This document shows positions 7,972 through 14,686 of a DNA stretch of 14,686 bases, one piece after another. Location of the stretch: assembly GCA_964641215.1 (NCBI GenBank), contig CAZXKD010000061.1:1-14686 (forward strand), written 5' to 3'. A program made the position numbers and the translations under genes. Every line of letters begins with the position of its first letter. Position 1 is the first letter of the stretch. Origin of the DNA: 13-1-40CM-70-15 sp964641215. GTDB lineage: Bacteria; Gemmatimonadota; Gemmatimonadetes; Gemmatimonadales; GWC2-71-9. The notes under the pieces were generated by a model. The model ran no database searches, was not told where the DNA came from, and saw nothing but the letters and a program-made list of their open reading frames with translations.

Positions 7972-8903
7972 CAGGGGCGGCGCTGGCTCTGCAGATTGCG
8001 GCGCAGGTCGCCGAGGTTGAGGATCGGCAGCCCCCCCTCGGTGGGGACGATGATGATGAGGTTGTCCGAGCCTTTCATGTCGTGCAGCATCTCGAGGTAT
8101 TGCTTGGTGAGCGCCTCGGGCGTCAGCGTCTGGTTCAGCAGGCGCACCTGCTCGGCTTGGAGCCGGGCCACCTCGACGCGGTGCCGCTCGGTCTCGACCT
8201 GTTGCTCCTGCGCGATCTTGTTGTTGATCGCCTGGACCACCTGCGCCGGGGGCTGCAGGTCACGCAGAAAGAAGGCCGTCACCGTGGCGATCCGGAACGG
8301 CTGGCCGCCGCCACGCGGCTGCGTGACGAGCGCCGAGTCGGTCAGCGCTTCCATCGTCCGCGCGATCTGCGTGCGCTTGGCGATGTCGTTGATCGAGTAC
8401 TGCACCATGCCGTCGCGCACGCCCTTGCGGATGGCGTTCAACACGGCGCCACGGATCTGATCCTCGTTGCCGATCTCCGTGTAGATCTTGGGCGCCTGCT
8501 GCGGATCGATCTGCCAGCGGATCGAGACCTCGACGTGCATCCCCATTTGCTCGCTCGAGAGCGCCTCCATCGATTCGACGTTGGTGCCGCGCTCCGGCCA
8601 CTGCTCCTCGCGCGTCGAGAAGCGTTCGACGGACGACCACGGGGCGACGAGCCGGATCCCCGAAAGGAGCGGGCTGGAGTACACACGGCCGAAGGCGTGC
8701 TGCACGCCGACCTCGCCGGCGTTGATCACGACGGTCGTTGCGCCGAGGATCACGAAGACACCCACCACCAGGAGGCCGAGAGAGGCGAGGCGCAGCACCC
8801 CGCCGATCGGGCGGCCGGCGCCCTCGCCGCGCAGCGTGGACGCGCCGATCCGCACGAAGAACGCGGCGAGAAGGAGGATGACACCAAAGATCAGCTCGCC
8901 CAT
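7971..8903 (-). CDS. SPFH/Band 7 (prohibitin-like) membrane protein
   Basis: A 310-residue protein. Two hydrophobic segments (about 4-20 and 38-60) anchor the N-terminus. They are followed by an SPFH domain (about 60-240) with INAGEVGVQHAFGRV, GIRLVAPW and MHVEVSIRWQID, and then a charged helical stretch (about 220-262) likely to be a coiled coil. It ends in a short tail with LIIIVPTEGGLPILNLGDL. SPFH proteins oligomerise into membrane scaffolds and often regulate membrane proteases or stabilise complexes. The start ATG at 8901-8903 has GGAG at suitable spacing. It lies 38 bases after the ATPase stop, and its own stop overlaps the next start. The presence of two N-terminal helices, where many relatives have one, is visible here; the topology is inferred. 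Confidence 0.87.
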   Translation of the reverse strand: MGELIFGVILLLAAFFVRIGASTLRGEGAGRPIGGVLRLASLGLLVVGVFVILGATTVVINAGEVGVQHAFGRVYSSPLLSGIRLVAPWSSVERFSTREEQWPERGTNVESMEALSSEQMGMHVEVSIRWQIDPQQAPKIYTEIGNEDQIRGAVLNAIRKGVRDGMVQYSINDIAKRTQIARTMEALTDSALVTQPRGGGQPFRIATVTAFFLRDLQPPAQVVQAINNKIAQEQQVETERHRVEVARLQAEQVRLLNQTLTPEALTKQYLEMLHDMKGSDNLIIIVPTEGGLPILNLGDLRRNLQSQRRP

Positions 8904-8941
8904 GGGAGGCTCCGCGGAATAGGGACGACGACGCTACCGGC

Positions 8942-10435
8942 TCAGCTGAAGAGGTTAGGCGTGCCCCCGCCCCCCCCCAAGCCGCTCTTGCCGAAGGGTG
9001 GACCCTTCGGCTCGGGCCGCGCGCGGGTGTAGCCCAGCTCCTCGCTGCGGGAGATGCGCTTCTCGGCGACGAGCCCCTCCAGCACCAGCTCGCACGCCGC
9101 CACCATTGTCAAGGGATCCTTCTTGCCGGCCAGCCCGACCTGGGCCACGAGGTCGAGGAGGCCCGGCACCACGCTGAAGCCCTTGAGGCACGCCTCGGCG
9201 CGTTCGTCGACGGAGATCTTCAGGGCCCCGCCCTCGTCGAACCACTGCACAATGTCGTCCACGTTGGCGCCGCCCACGCGTGCCTCGAACGTGCCCCCCG
9301 CCGCGCGTCGGATCAGCTCCTTGGCGATCGTGTCCGCGCCCTGCAGCTCGCCCTCGTACTCCAGCTCGAGCTTGCCCGTGATCGCCGGCAGCGCGGCGTA
9401 AACGTCCGACACGCGCGGCACGACGGCCTTTTCTTTCGTCTGGATGGCGCGCCGCTCGGCGTTGGAGACCACGTTCTCGAGGACGCTGATCGGCAGGCGC
9501 TGCGACACGCCGCTGCGCCTGTCCACGCGCTTGTCGGTCCGCGCTTCGAAGGCGATGCGCTCGATCAGCTCGCCGATGAAGTCGGGCACGCGCAGCGGCC
9601 GGCCGTCGCGCTGCAGCCAGGCCTCCTGGCGAGTGATGGCCGTGCCCAGCTCGACGGTGTGGGGGTAGTGGGTGAGGATCTCCGAGCCGAGGCGGTCTTT
9701 CAACGGCGTGATGATCTTGCCACGGGCGGTGTAGTCCTCCGGGTTGGCGGTGAACACGAGTGCCACGTCGAGATTGAGGCGCACCGGGTAGCCTTTGATC
9801 TGGACGTCGCCCTCCTGCATGATGTTGAACAGCCCTACCTGGATCTTTCCCGCCAGGTCGGGCAGCTCGTTGATCGCGAAGATGCCGCGGTTGGCCCGCG
9901 GCAGCAGCCCGAAATGCATCGTCAGCTCGTCGGAGAGCAGGTGCCCGCCGCGCGCCGCTTTGATCGGGTCCACGTCGCCGATGATGTCGGCGATCGTTAC
10001 GTCCGGAGTCGCCAGCTTTTCCACGAATCGGGACTCCCGCGACACCCACGCGATCGGCGTGCGGTCGCCGTGCTCGGCCAGGAGCTCCCGGCCATACTTC
10101 GAGATCGGGGCGAACGGGTGATCGTTCACCTCGCTGCCCGCCAGGATCGGGATCTCTTCGTCGAGCAGGCTGACGAGCTGGCGCAGGATGCGACTCTTCG
10201 CCTGCCCGCGCAGCCCCAGGAGGATGAAGTTGTGGCGTGACAGGATCGCGTTGACGAGCTGCGGGACCACCGTGTCCTGGTACCCCACGATCCCGGGGAA
10301 CAACTCCGCCCCGTTTTCGAGCAGGCAGATCAGGTTCTCGCGCATCTCCTCTCTGACGGTACGGCGAATGCGGGTGGGGCTCGCCCACTCGGTTTGCTGG
10401 AGCTCGCTCAGGGTGGTCGGCTTCTTGAGAGTCAT
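8942..10435 (-). CDS. MoxR/magnesium-chelatase-like AAA+ ATPase
   Basis: A 497-residue cytoplasmic AAA+ protein. The Walker A-like loop is G74-LRG-QA-K80-S81. The Walker B-like strand is GIFAINE190LPDL, with Asn189 where most ATPases have Asp. The sensor 1 region is VFTAN231PEDY and the candidate arginine finger is R248 in KDRLGSEILTHYP. A helical lid follows (about 270-380), then a C-terminal region ending in a Gly-rich tail. Family members hydrolyse ATP in hexameric rings and work with VWA proteins to insert cofactors or mature complexes; the VWA protein at 3176-4474 is the obvious candidate. The start is ATG at 10433-10435, nine bases after the mannosidase stop, so the two are likely co-transcribed. 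No convincing Shine-Dalgarno site is seen. The target complex is unknown. Confidence 0.87.
   Translation of the reverse strand: MTLKKPTTLSELQQTEWASPTRIRRTVREEMRENLICLLENGAELFPGIVGYQDTVVPQLVNAILSRHNFILLGLRGQAKSRILRQLVSLLDEEIPILAGSEVNDHPFAPISKYGRELLAEHGDRTPIAWVSRESRFVEKLATPDVTIADIIGDVDPIKAARGGHLLSDELTMHFGLLPRANRGIFAINELPDLAGKIQVGLFNIMQEGDVQIKGYPVRLNLDVALVFTANPEDYTARGKIITPLKDRLGSEILTHYPHTVELGTAITRQEAWLQRDGRPLRVPDFIGELIERIAFEARTDKRVDRRSGVSQRLPISVLENVVSNAERRAIQTKEKAVVPRVSDVYAALPAITGKLELEYEGELQGADTIAKELIRRAAGGTFEARVGGANVDDIVQWFDEGGALKISVDERAEACLKGFSVVPGLLDLVAQVGLAGKKDPLTMVAACELVLEGLVAEKRISRSEELGYTRARPEPKGPPFGKSGLGGGGGTPNLFS
8991..9010. repeat. Perfect palindrome in the 3' part of the ATPase gene
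   Basis: CCGAAGGGT (8991-8999) and ACCCTTCGG (9002-9010) are exact reverse complements around two bases. They lie inside the ATPase coding region and encode the PKGPPFG segment of its tail. In mRNA this could form a tight hairpin a short way before the stop codon, followed by a run of nine G on the coding strand (8970-8978). Confidence 0.7.
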
Positions 10436-10444
10436 GGCTCGACG

Positions 10445-13426
10445 TTAACCGGTCGGCGCGCGCGGTGTAAAGAGTCGCACGGCGGCGACGCCCCACGCCC
10501 TGAGGTCCACGGGCGCCCGATGGTCGGCACCGATCGGGATGGCGTCGCCGGCACGCTCCACGAGATCGACGCGCCGCGCCTGCTGGAAGCCGTACGCCGC
10601 CGGCCAGATCCCGACGGTGCGCGCCGCGCCTGCGACGTCGAGCAGCTTGACGATCACGCCCTCGCCGTCCTCGGCCGGCTTGGCGCTCACCACCAGCGTC
10701 CCCTTGTCGGCGACAAACAACGCCGAGTCGCGGGCGATCAGCGGTCCCCGGGCGGCGTTGGTGAACGACGCGCTCACGTATAGCGGGTCGCACGCGGCCC
10801 ACCCGCGCCGCACCGGCTCGGCCGGATCGCCCGGCGCCAGCAGCGACAGCCGGAACCGCTGCGTGTGGTCACCCCCCTGACGGGCCGCGTAGTTGGTGTG
10901 CCAGTAGTTGTTCATCGCGTAGGCGAACAGCGTGCCGTCCGGCACGATCTGGCGGCGCCAGGCCCCGCGGAACAGATCGTTGAGCGTTACCAGCGGCGTG
11001 TCGGGCCCGCTCCACAGCACTCCCCCTCCCTCCGCTCCCTCGTGCAGCCAGACCCAGTGCGTGTGGCAGTACCAGTCGCGCCCGCTCCCCGGCTGTTGAT
11101 CCTTCTCCACCGTCATCCGACCTAACGGCACCTCGAGCTCGACCGTCGGCTGCGTGAAGGCGAACGGGAAAGCGACGTAGAGGGCCTCCTTTTCGAGGGT
11201 CGCCACCTTGGTGAGCCGGTTCTCGACGTCCACCCACGGCAGATCGTCGTACAGCGTGACGGTAGACGTGAGGGCGGGAAACCCCGCCAGGCGGCGCTGC
11301 GCCACGAGGCGCACGCCGATCCCCGGCAGGCGCTCGCGCCGCGCCGCGACCAGCTCCGCCTGGGCGAGCGTGAGATCAACCGGCGCCGAGAGTGTCCCCC
11401 GGTCCCAATACGTCCACAGTGCCGTGCGGTCGCCACCTCGCACGTAGACCAGCTGGTTCAGGCCCGCCCAGACCGTCGTCCTGACGCGCTCCTTGCCGTC
11501 GGGACCGGTCAGGGAGCGGATGGCTCCGGTCGCGGGGTCGAGCGCCACGGCAAAGCCGCCCGCGGCGGCGTCCACGGCCGGACCGTCGTCCACGGTCGGC
11601 CGCGCCGTCCCGTCCGTCTCGCTGAGGCTTAGGTAGCCCAGCGGGGGCACTTCGCGGAACAGCACCAGCGCGCTCCCGTCGGGGAGGTCCACGGCCGGCA
11701 GCTCGCGGTCGCCCGAGGCCAGATGCTTGCCGGCTGCGCCCGGTACGCGGGCGACGTCGGTGCGCGGCCAGTTGGCGGCGTTGAAGACGACTCGGCCCCG
11801 GCCCGCGTCCGTGCCGCGGCCGAGCCGGAGCAGCGCGTCCGCGACCTGGCCACTCGCGGCCGCGGCCGCGCCGTCCACGAAGCGGCGCTTGTACTCCCAC
11901 TGGGCAACCGTCTGCCTCGCGTCGGGGGCGGAGACGCTGATGTCCGCGCCCCAGGTGTGCTCGCCGAACAGTAGGAGGTCCTGCCACATCGCCTGGCGCT
12001 CGGCCACCCGTTGCTGTACCCGCGCGGCGGCGGCGTCGTCCCGCGGCTCGAGGCGCTCGTCCCACAACGCCAGCAGATCGGCCGCGCGCGCGGCGAGCTG
12101 GGCGGTGCGGAACTGGGCCAGCGCGGCGGCGGTCGACGCCGCGCCGTCCTCCCAGTACAGCCCGGTGTCCCCGCGTCGCACGGGGATCCGCGCCGCCCAG
12201 CGCCGCTCTACCTCGCCGAAGAAATCTTCCGCGCGCGCCGGCACGAGCCGCGGGAACGCGAAGCGCCGGTTGAATTCCTCGACGTTGGCGACGAGACGCT
12301 CATCCATGCGCGCGTTGTCCCATTGGGCGCCGTAGAGCAGGGCGACGTCGTACGGCCAGTCCGGCGAGAGGAACGCCGGGTTGGTGAGGAGCCACTCGGA
12401 CAGGCGGTGGGCCATCTCGTCGGCGTCCTGGTCGAAGCCGAAGCGCAGGCCGTCGCCGTAGTGGTAGTTGCGCCAATGGAGCACCCGGCTGCCGTCGGGC
12501 GCCTCCCACCAGAACAGCTGCGGGTAGCTGGCCCACGGGCCGCCCCCCAGGTGGTGCTCCTGGGCTTGCGCCGCCGGGAGCAGCGGCAACGCCCGCTCGG
12601 GGTTGGGGCCGCTGGCGAGGTAGCGCACTCCGCTGGCCGCGAGGATCATCGGGAAGGTGAGCGCCTGGCCTGGCACGTCGGTGATCTGGGCCGTCGCATA
12701 CACGAGCCCCCGCGTCCGCGCCAGCAGGCCGGCCGGCCACACCAGCCGCGCCGCCGTTTCGTGGTCCAGCAGCCCGGTCAGCATGTTCGCGAACAGCGCC
12801 GACCAGCCGACCTTGCCATCACGGATCGCCTGCAGCAGCGCCTCCGCAGTCTCGGAAGAGCGGTTCTGCACGTAGGAGATGACCTGCAGCGCGCACTCGG
12901 CCGTCCAGCGGAACGTCGGATGTCCCGAGAGCCGGGCAAGGGCGGCGTCGAGGTTCTCACGGTGAATCTCGAGGCAATGTTCTTGGAGGTCGGTGTACCC
13001 GACGTCGGTGTGATTCGAGGCGATCCAGTACACCGTCCAGCGTCGTGGGGGGGCGAGCCGCACCCGCTGCTTGGCGAGGCGCTGCTTGCCGACTTCGAGC
13101 TCGACTTCGAAATCGGTCGGCTCCGACAGCGGCACCCAGACCTCTCCCGCCAGGATGAGGCCCTCGCCCGCGGTCCCGCCGGACGGCAGCAGGCCCGCCG
13201 TCCCCACGAGGGCACCGTGCCGGTCGGTGACGCGGGCCCGTGCAGCCGGGCTGTCGAGGCCGGCGACGCTGATGCGGACGAGGTTGCGCCGGCCGTCAGG
13301 CTGTTGGTAGAGTGCGCTGGGGCGAACCTCGATGGCCGGCGGGGGTGCGCCCCGGGGGTGGTCCCGGCGGCCGACGGCCGGCAGGGTGGCCAGCCAGCCC
13401 AGGAAACCGCGGCGCGTCGTGGTCAT
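10445..13426 (-). CDS. GH38-like alpha-mannosidase family protein, Tat-exported
   Basis: A 993-residue protein with a twin-arginine signal (TTTRRGFLGWLATLPAV), hence exported folded. A beta-rich segment (about 30-125) precedes a GH38-type catalytic region. N138-HTD141-VG resembles the HxD metal-binding start of GH38, AQITD250-VPGQ aligns with the nucleophile strand, and LLLFGEHTWGAD (485-495) holds a conserved His. The last 450 or so residues fit the beta-sandwich domains that follow the catalytic core. GH38 enzymes are Zn-dependent retaining alpha-mannosidases; this one is divergent and could act on another alpha-linked sugar. The ATG at 13424-13426 is chosen because it starts the Tat signal; upstream codons in the open frame are not family-like. 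No clear Shine-Dalgarno site precedes it. The stop is nine bases before the ATPase start. Divergent from the lipoprotein gene. Confidence 0.78.
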   Translation of the reverse strand: MTTTRRGFLGWLATLPAVGRRDHPRGAPPPAIEVRPSALYQQPDGRRNLVRISVAGLDSPAARARVTDRHGALVGTAGLLPSGGTAGEGLILAGEVWVPLSEPTDFEVELEVGKQRLAKQRVRLAPPRRWTVYWIASNHTDVGYTDLQEHCLEIHRENLDAALARLSGHPTFRWTAECALQVISYVQNRSSETAEALLQAIRDGKVGWSALFANMLTGLLDHETAARLVWPAGLLARTRGLVYATAQITDVPGQALTFPMILAASGVRYLASGPNPERALPLLPAAQAQEHHLGGGPWASYPQLFWWEAPDGSRVLHWRNYHYGDGLRFGFDQDADEMAHRLSEWLLTNPAFLSPDWPYDVALLYGAQWDNARMDERLVANVEEFNRRFAFPRLVPARAEDFFGEVERRWAARIPVRRGDTGLYWEDGAASTAAALAQFRTAQLAARAADLLALWDERLEPRDDAAAARVQQRVAERQAMWQDLLLFGEHTWGADISVSAPDARQTVAQWEYKRRFVDGAAAAASGQVADALLRLGRGTDAGRGRVVFNAANWPRTDVARVPGAAGKHLASGDRELPAVDLPDGSALVLFREVPPLGYLSLSETDGTARPTVDDGPAVDAAAGGFAVALDPATGAIRSLTGPDGKERVRTTVWAGLNQLVYVRGGDRTALWTYWDRGTLSAPVDLTLAQAELVAARRERLPGIGVRLVAQRRLAGFPALTSTVTLYDDLPWVDVENRLTKVATLEKEALYVAFPFAFTQPTVELEVPLGRMTVEKDQQPGSGRDWYCHTHWVWLHEGAEGGGVLWSGPDTPLVTLNDLFRGAWRRQIVPDGTLFAYAMNNYWHTNYAARQGGDHTQRFRLSLLAPGDPAEPVRRGWAACDPLYVSASFTNAARGPLIARDSALFVADKGTLVVSAKPAEDGEGVIVKLLDVAGAARTVGIWPAAYGFQQARRVDLVERAGDAIPIGADHRAPVDLRAWGVAAVRLFTPRAPTG

Positions 13427-13484
13427 GGACTGAAGATACGCCGCGCGGCGACGATCGATCCGCCGGCCCTGGATCCTGCAACTC

Positions 13485-13512
13485 TTGACGGCGCCTGCCC
13501 GGGTGATAGCTT
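13485..13512 (+). promoter_or_regulatory. Candidate housekeeping promoter for the small lipoprotein
   Basis: TTGACG at 13485-13490 and TAGCTT at 13507-13512, separated by 16 bases, match the -35 and -10 pattern of a housekeeping sigma factor. Transcription would begin near 13519. The leader would contain a short GC hairpin (GTGGG at 13527-13531 with CCCAC at 13537-13541), then AAGGAG at 13557-13562, five bases before the ATG of the lipoprotein gene. The region is otherwise the 141-base divergent gap with the mannosidase gene. Confidence 0.55.
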
Positions 13513-13567
13513 TTCCGGCCGTCTGGGTGGGGGGCCCCCACACACTGATCCTCTATAAGGAGCTCGC

Positions 13568-13804
13568 ATGAAGCGTCTCGCAATCGCACTGGCGCTCGTC
13601 GCGACGGTCGCCGCGTGCACCAAGAAGGAAGAGCAGAAACCGGCCATGCCGGCGGCTGCGTCGCCCGACACGTCGCATATGATGATGGGCGCTGACACTT
13701 CGAAGCACATGATGGCGCCCGACACGACCAAGAAGATGGCACCCGCCCCAACCAAGGCGCCGGCCGCCCGGCCGATGCAGAAAGCGCCGACCAAGCGCCC
13801 GTAA
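13568..13804 (+). CDS. Small Met/His-rich lipoprotein
   Basis: A 78-residue protein of no recognised family. The N-terminus MKRLAIALALVATVAAC17 is a lipoprotein signal with lipobox V-A-A-C; the residue after Cys is Thr, which does not suggest inner-membrane retention. The mature part is low-complexity, with three imperfect repeats: PDTSHMMM, ADTSKHMM and PDTTKKM. It closes with a Pro/Ala/Lys-rich tail. Clustered Met and His could bind copper or silver ions, but nothing in the context confirms this. The start is certain from AAGGAG five bases before the ATG. It appears to be a single-gene unit, with its own candidate promoter and a strong terminator 30 bases after the stop. Its real expression is likely because all three signals agree. 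Confidence 0.8.
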   Translation: MKRLAIALALVATVAACTKKEEQKPAMPAAASPDTSHMMMGADTSKHMMAPDTTKKMAPAPTKAPAARPMQKAPTKRP

Positions 13805-13832
13805 GCGGTCCGGCGGCTGTGCCGAGGTGACG

Positions 13833-13859
13833 AAGCCCGGGATCAGCTCCCGGGCTTTT
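13833..13859 (+). terminator. Rho-independent terminator of the lipoprotein gene
   Basis: AAGCCCGGGA (13833-13842) pairs perfectly with TCCCGGGCTT (13848-13857) around the five-base loop TCAGC and runs into TTTT. It stops plus-strand transcription after the lipoprotein gene. It overlaps the last codons and the TGA of the convergent epimerase gene, so the same bases serve coding and termination. On the minus strand there is no T-run after the hairpin. Confidence 0.85.
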
Positions 13860-14686
13860 CGTTGGCCAGCACCCACCGTACGGTGCGCCGCACCGCATCG
13901 CGCGCCGGCACCGGGGGAGTCCAGCCGAGCTCGCGCCTGGCGCGCTCGGCGACGTAGGGATTGTCGCCCGCCAGAAAGCGGACCGCCGCCCCTCCGATGC
14001 CCGGGTACTCCGCGGGACGCCGCAGCAGCTGCCAGCGCGCCCAGAGATCCACCGCGAACCGCGCCACACGGTAGGGCAGGCGCAGCCGCCGCACCTCGAC
14101 GCCGAGCTCTACCGCGAACGTGTCGACGAAGCTGCGCTGCGTGAGGGCGGTCGCCCCGTCGGTGGTGACGTTGTAGGCGCGCCCCGGTGCCGCCGGCGCG
14201 TCGAGCGCGAGCACGACGGCCGCGGCGACGTTGCCGGCGTACACACACGACAGCCGGTTCGTTCCGTCGCCCACTTGCGGCACGATGCCCTGTCGCACGG
14301 CGCGCACGACTCGCGGGGAGAACAATCGGTCACGCTCGCCATAGACGACGTTCGGCCGGATCGCCACGGCGGCGAGGCCGCCGCCGCGTTGCGCCGTCTC
14401 CCACAGCGCCTCCTCCGCCGCTCGCTTGCTGCGGGCGTAGTAGTCGTGCTCGACGATCGGGCCGAACGGGAAGTCTTCGCTCACGCCGCCCGCGCCGGCG
14501 AGGTAGGGTCCCGTGCGCCCGTAGACCGCCACCGAGCTGATATGGACCAGCCGGGCCCCTGCCGCCCGGGCGGCGGCGACGGCCTGCCGCGTGCCGCCGA
14601 CGTTGACGGCGAGGAAGTCGTCGAGGGTGCCGCGGTGGGCGACGAGCGCCGCCGCGTGCACGATGCCGCGCACACCGGCGCTCGCG
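13843..14686 (-). CDS. NAD(P)-dependent sugar epimerase/dehydratase (extended SDR), C-terminal part
   Basis: About 280 residues are visible; the N-terminus with the NAD-binding GxxGxxG loop is beyond the right edge. What remains fits an extended short-chain dehydrogenase/reductase. GIVHAAALV is followed by NVGGTRQAVAAA and then ISSVAVYG with the catalytic Ser (codon near 14535). The Y-ARS-K catalytic pair lies near 14425-14439, followed by VAIRPNVVYGERD and, at the C-terminus, AERARRELGWTPPVPARDAV. This family interconverts or dehydrates nucleotide sugars, or acts on related hydroxy substrates such as steroids; the substrate cannot be decided. The gene ends at 13843, inside the terminator hairpin of the convergent lipoprotein gene. 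The reading frame is open to the edge with no break. Confidence 0.87.
   Translation of the reverse strand, partial: ASAGVRGIVHAAALVAHRGTLDDFLAVNVGGTRQAVAAARAAGARLVHISSVAVYGRTGPYLAGAGGVSEDFPFGPIVEHDYYARSKRAAEEALWETAQRGGGLAAVAIRPNVVYGERDRLFSPRVVRAVRQGIVPQVGDGTNRLSCVYAGNVAAAVVLALDAPAAPGRAYNVTTDGATALTQRSFVDTFAVELGVEVRRLRLPYRVARFAVDLWARWQLLRRPAEYPGIGGAAVRFLAGDNPYVAERARRELGWTPPVPARDAVRRTVRWVLANEKPGS

Noticed and set aside
12011..13558. A 515-residue plus-strand open frame antisense to the mannosidase
   Set aside because: Composition is that of a shadow frame, and the minus-strand frame has clear GH38-like and Tat motifs.
1..14686. CRISPR array, tRNA, rRNA, insertion sequence or prophage
   Set aside because: No spaced direct repeats, tRNA-like cloverleaf, transposase or phage motif was recognised; this was a reading by eye and not a covariance-model search.

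Overview
The window is GC-rich, densely packed bacterial chromosome. Twelve protein genes cover nearly all of it, and the longest gap is about 140 bases. The likely source is an uncultured soil or sediment bacterium of the Gemmatimonadota type, or a relative. This is inference, based on a 2-oxoglutarate dehydrogenase with an E2 domain fused at its N-terminus, many GTG starts, heptamer-based inverted repeats, and the MoxR/VWA pair with secreted hydrolases. No rRNA, tRNA, CRISPR array, insertion sequence or phage gene was recognised.

Layout. At the left edge (1-482, minus) is the N-terminus of a Kgd-type multifunctional 2-oxoglutarate dehydrogenase. It is divergent from a secreted class-A-beta-lactamase-like serine hydrolase (529-1422, plus). 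Three minus-strand genes follow, listed in transcription order: a Tat-exported GH29 alpha-L-fucosidase (5951-4554), a VWA/MIDAS protein (4474-3176) and a secreted esterase-like alpha/beta hydrolase (3148-1445). A plus-strand MFS transporter (6027-7250) separates them from a second minus-strand run: a Tat-exported GH38-like alpha-mannosidase (13426-10445), a MoxR/magnesium-chelatase-like AAA+ ATPase (10435-8942), an SPFH/prohibitin-like membrane protein (8903-7971) and a cytidylate-kinase-like protein (7971-7336). On the right are a small Met/His-rich lipoprotein (13568-13804, plus), with its own promoter, Shine-Dalgarno site and terminator, and the C-terminal part of an NAD-dependent epimerase (minus, running off the window).

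How the parts may fit. The AAA+ ATPase and the VWA protein belong to families that work together as MoxR-type chaperone or assembly machines. Here the two halves sit in two separate minus-strand runs, and each half follows directly after a Tat-exported glycoside hydrolase. The ATPase run continues into an SPFH membrane scaffold protein whose stop codon overlaps the start of the kinase-like gene, which suggests one co-expressed membrane-associated module. The two Tat glycosidases, the esterase-like protein and the beta-lactamase-like protein point to breakdown of complex glycans or glycoconjugates in the envelope or outside the cell.

Beyond genes, the clearest structures are two inverted repeats built from GC-rich heptamers. 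One lies between the convergent MFS and kinase-like genes. The other lies inside the coding sequence of the 2-oxoglutarate dehydrogenase, where it encodes almost exactly the linker between two domains.
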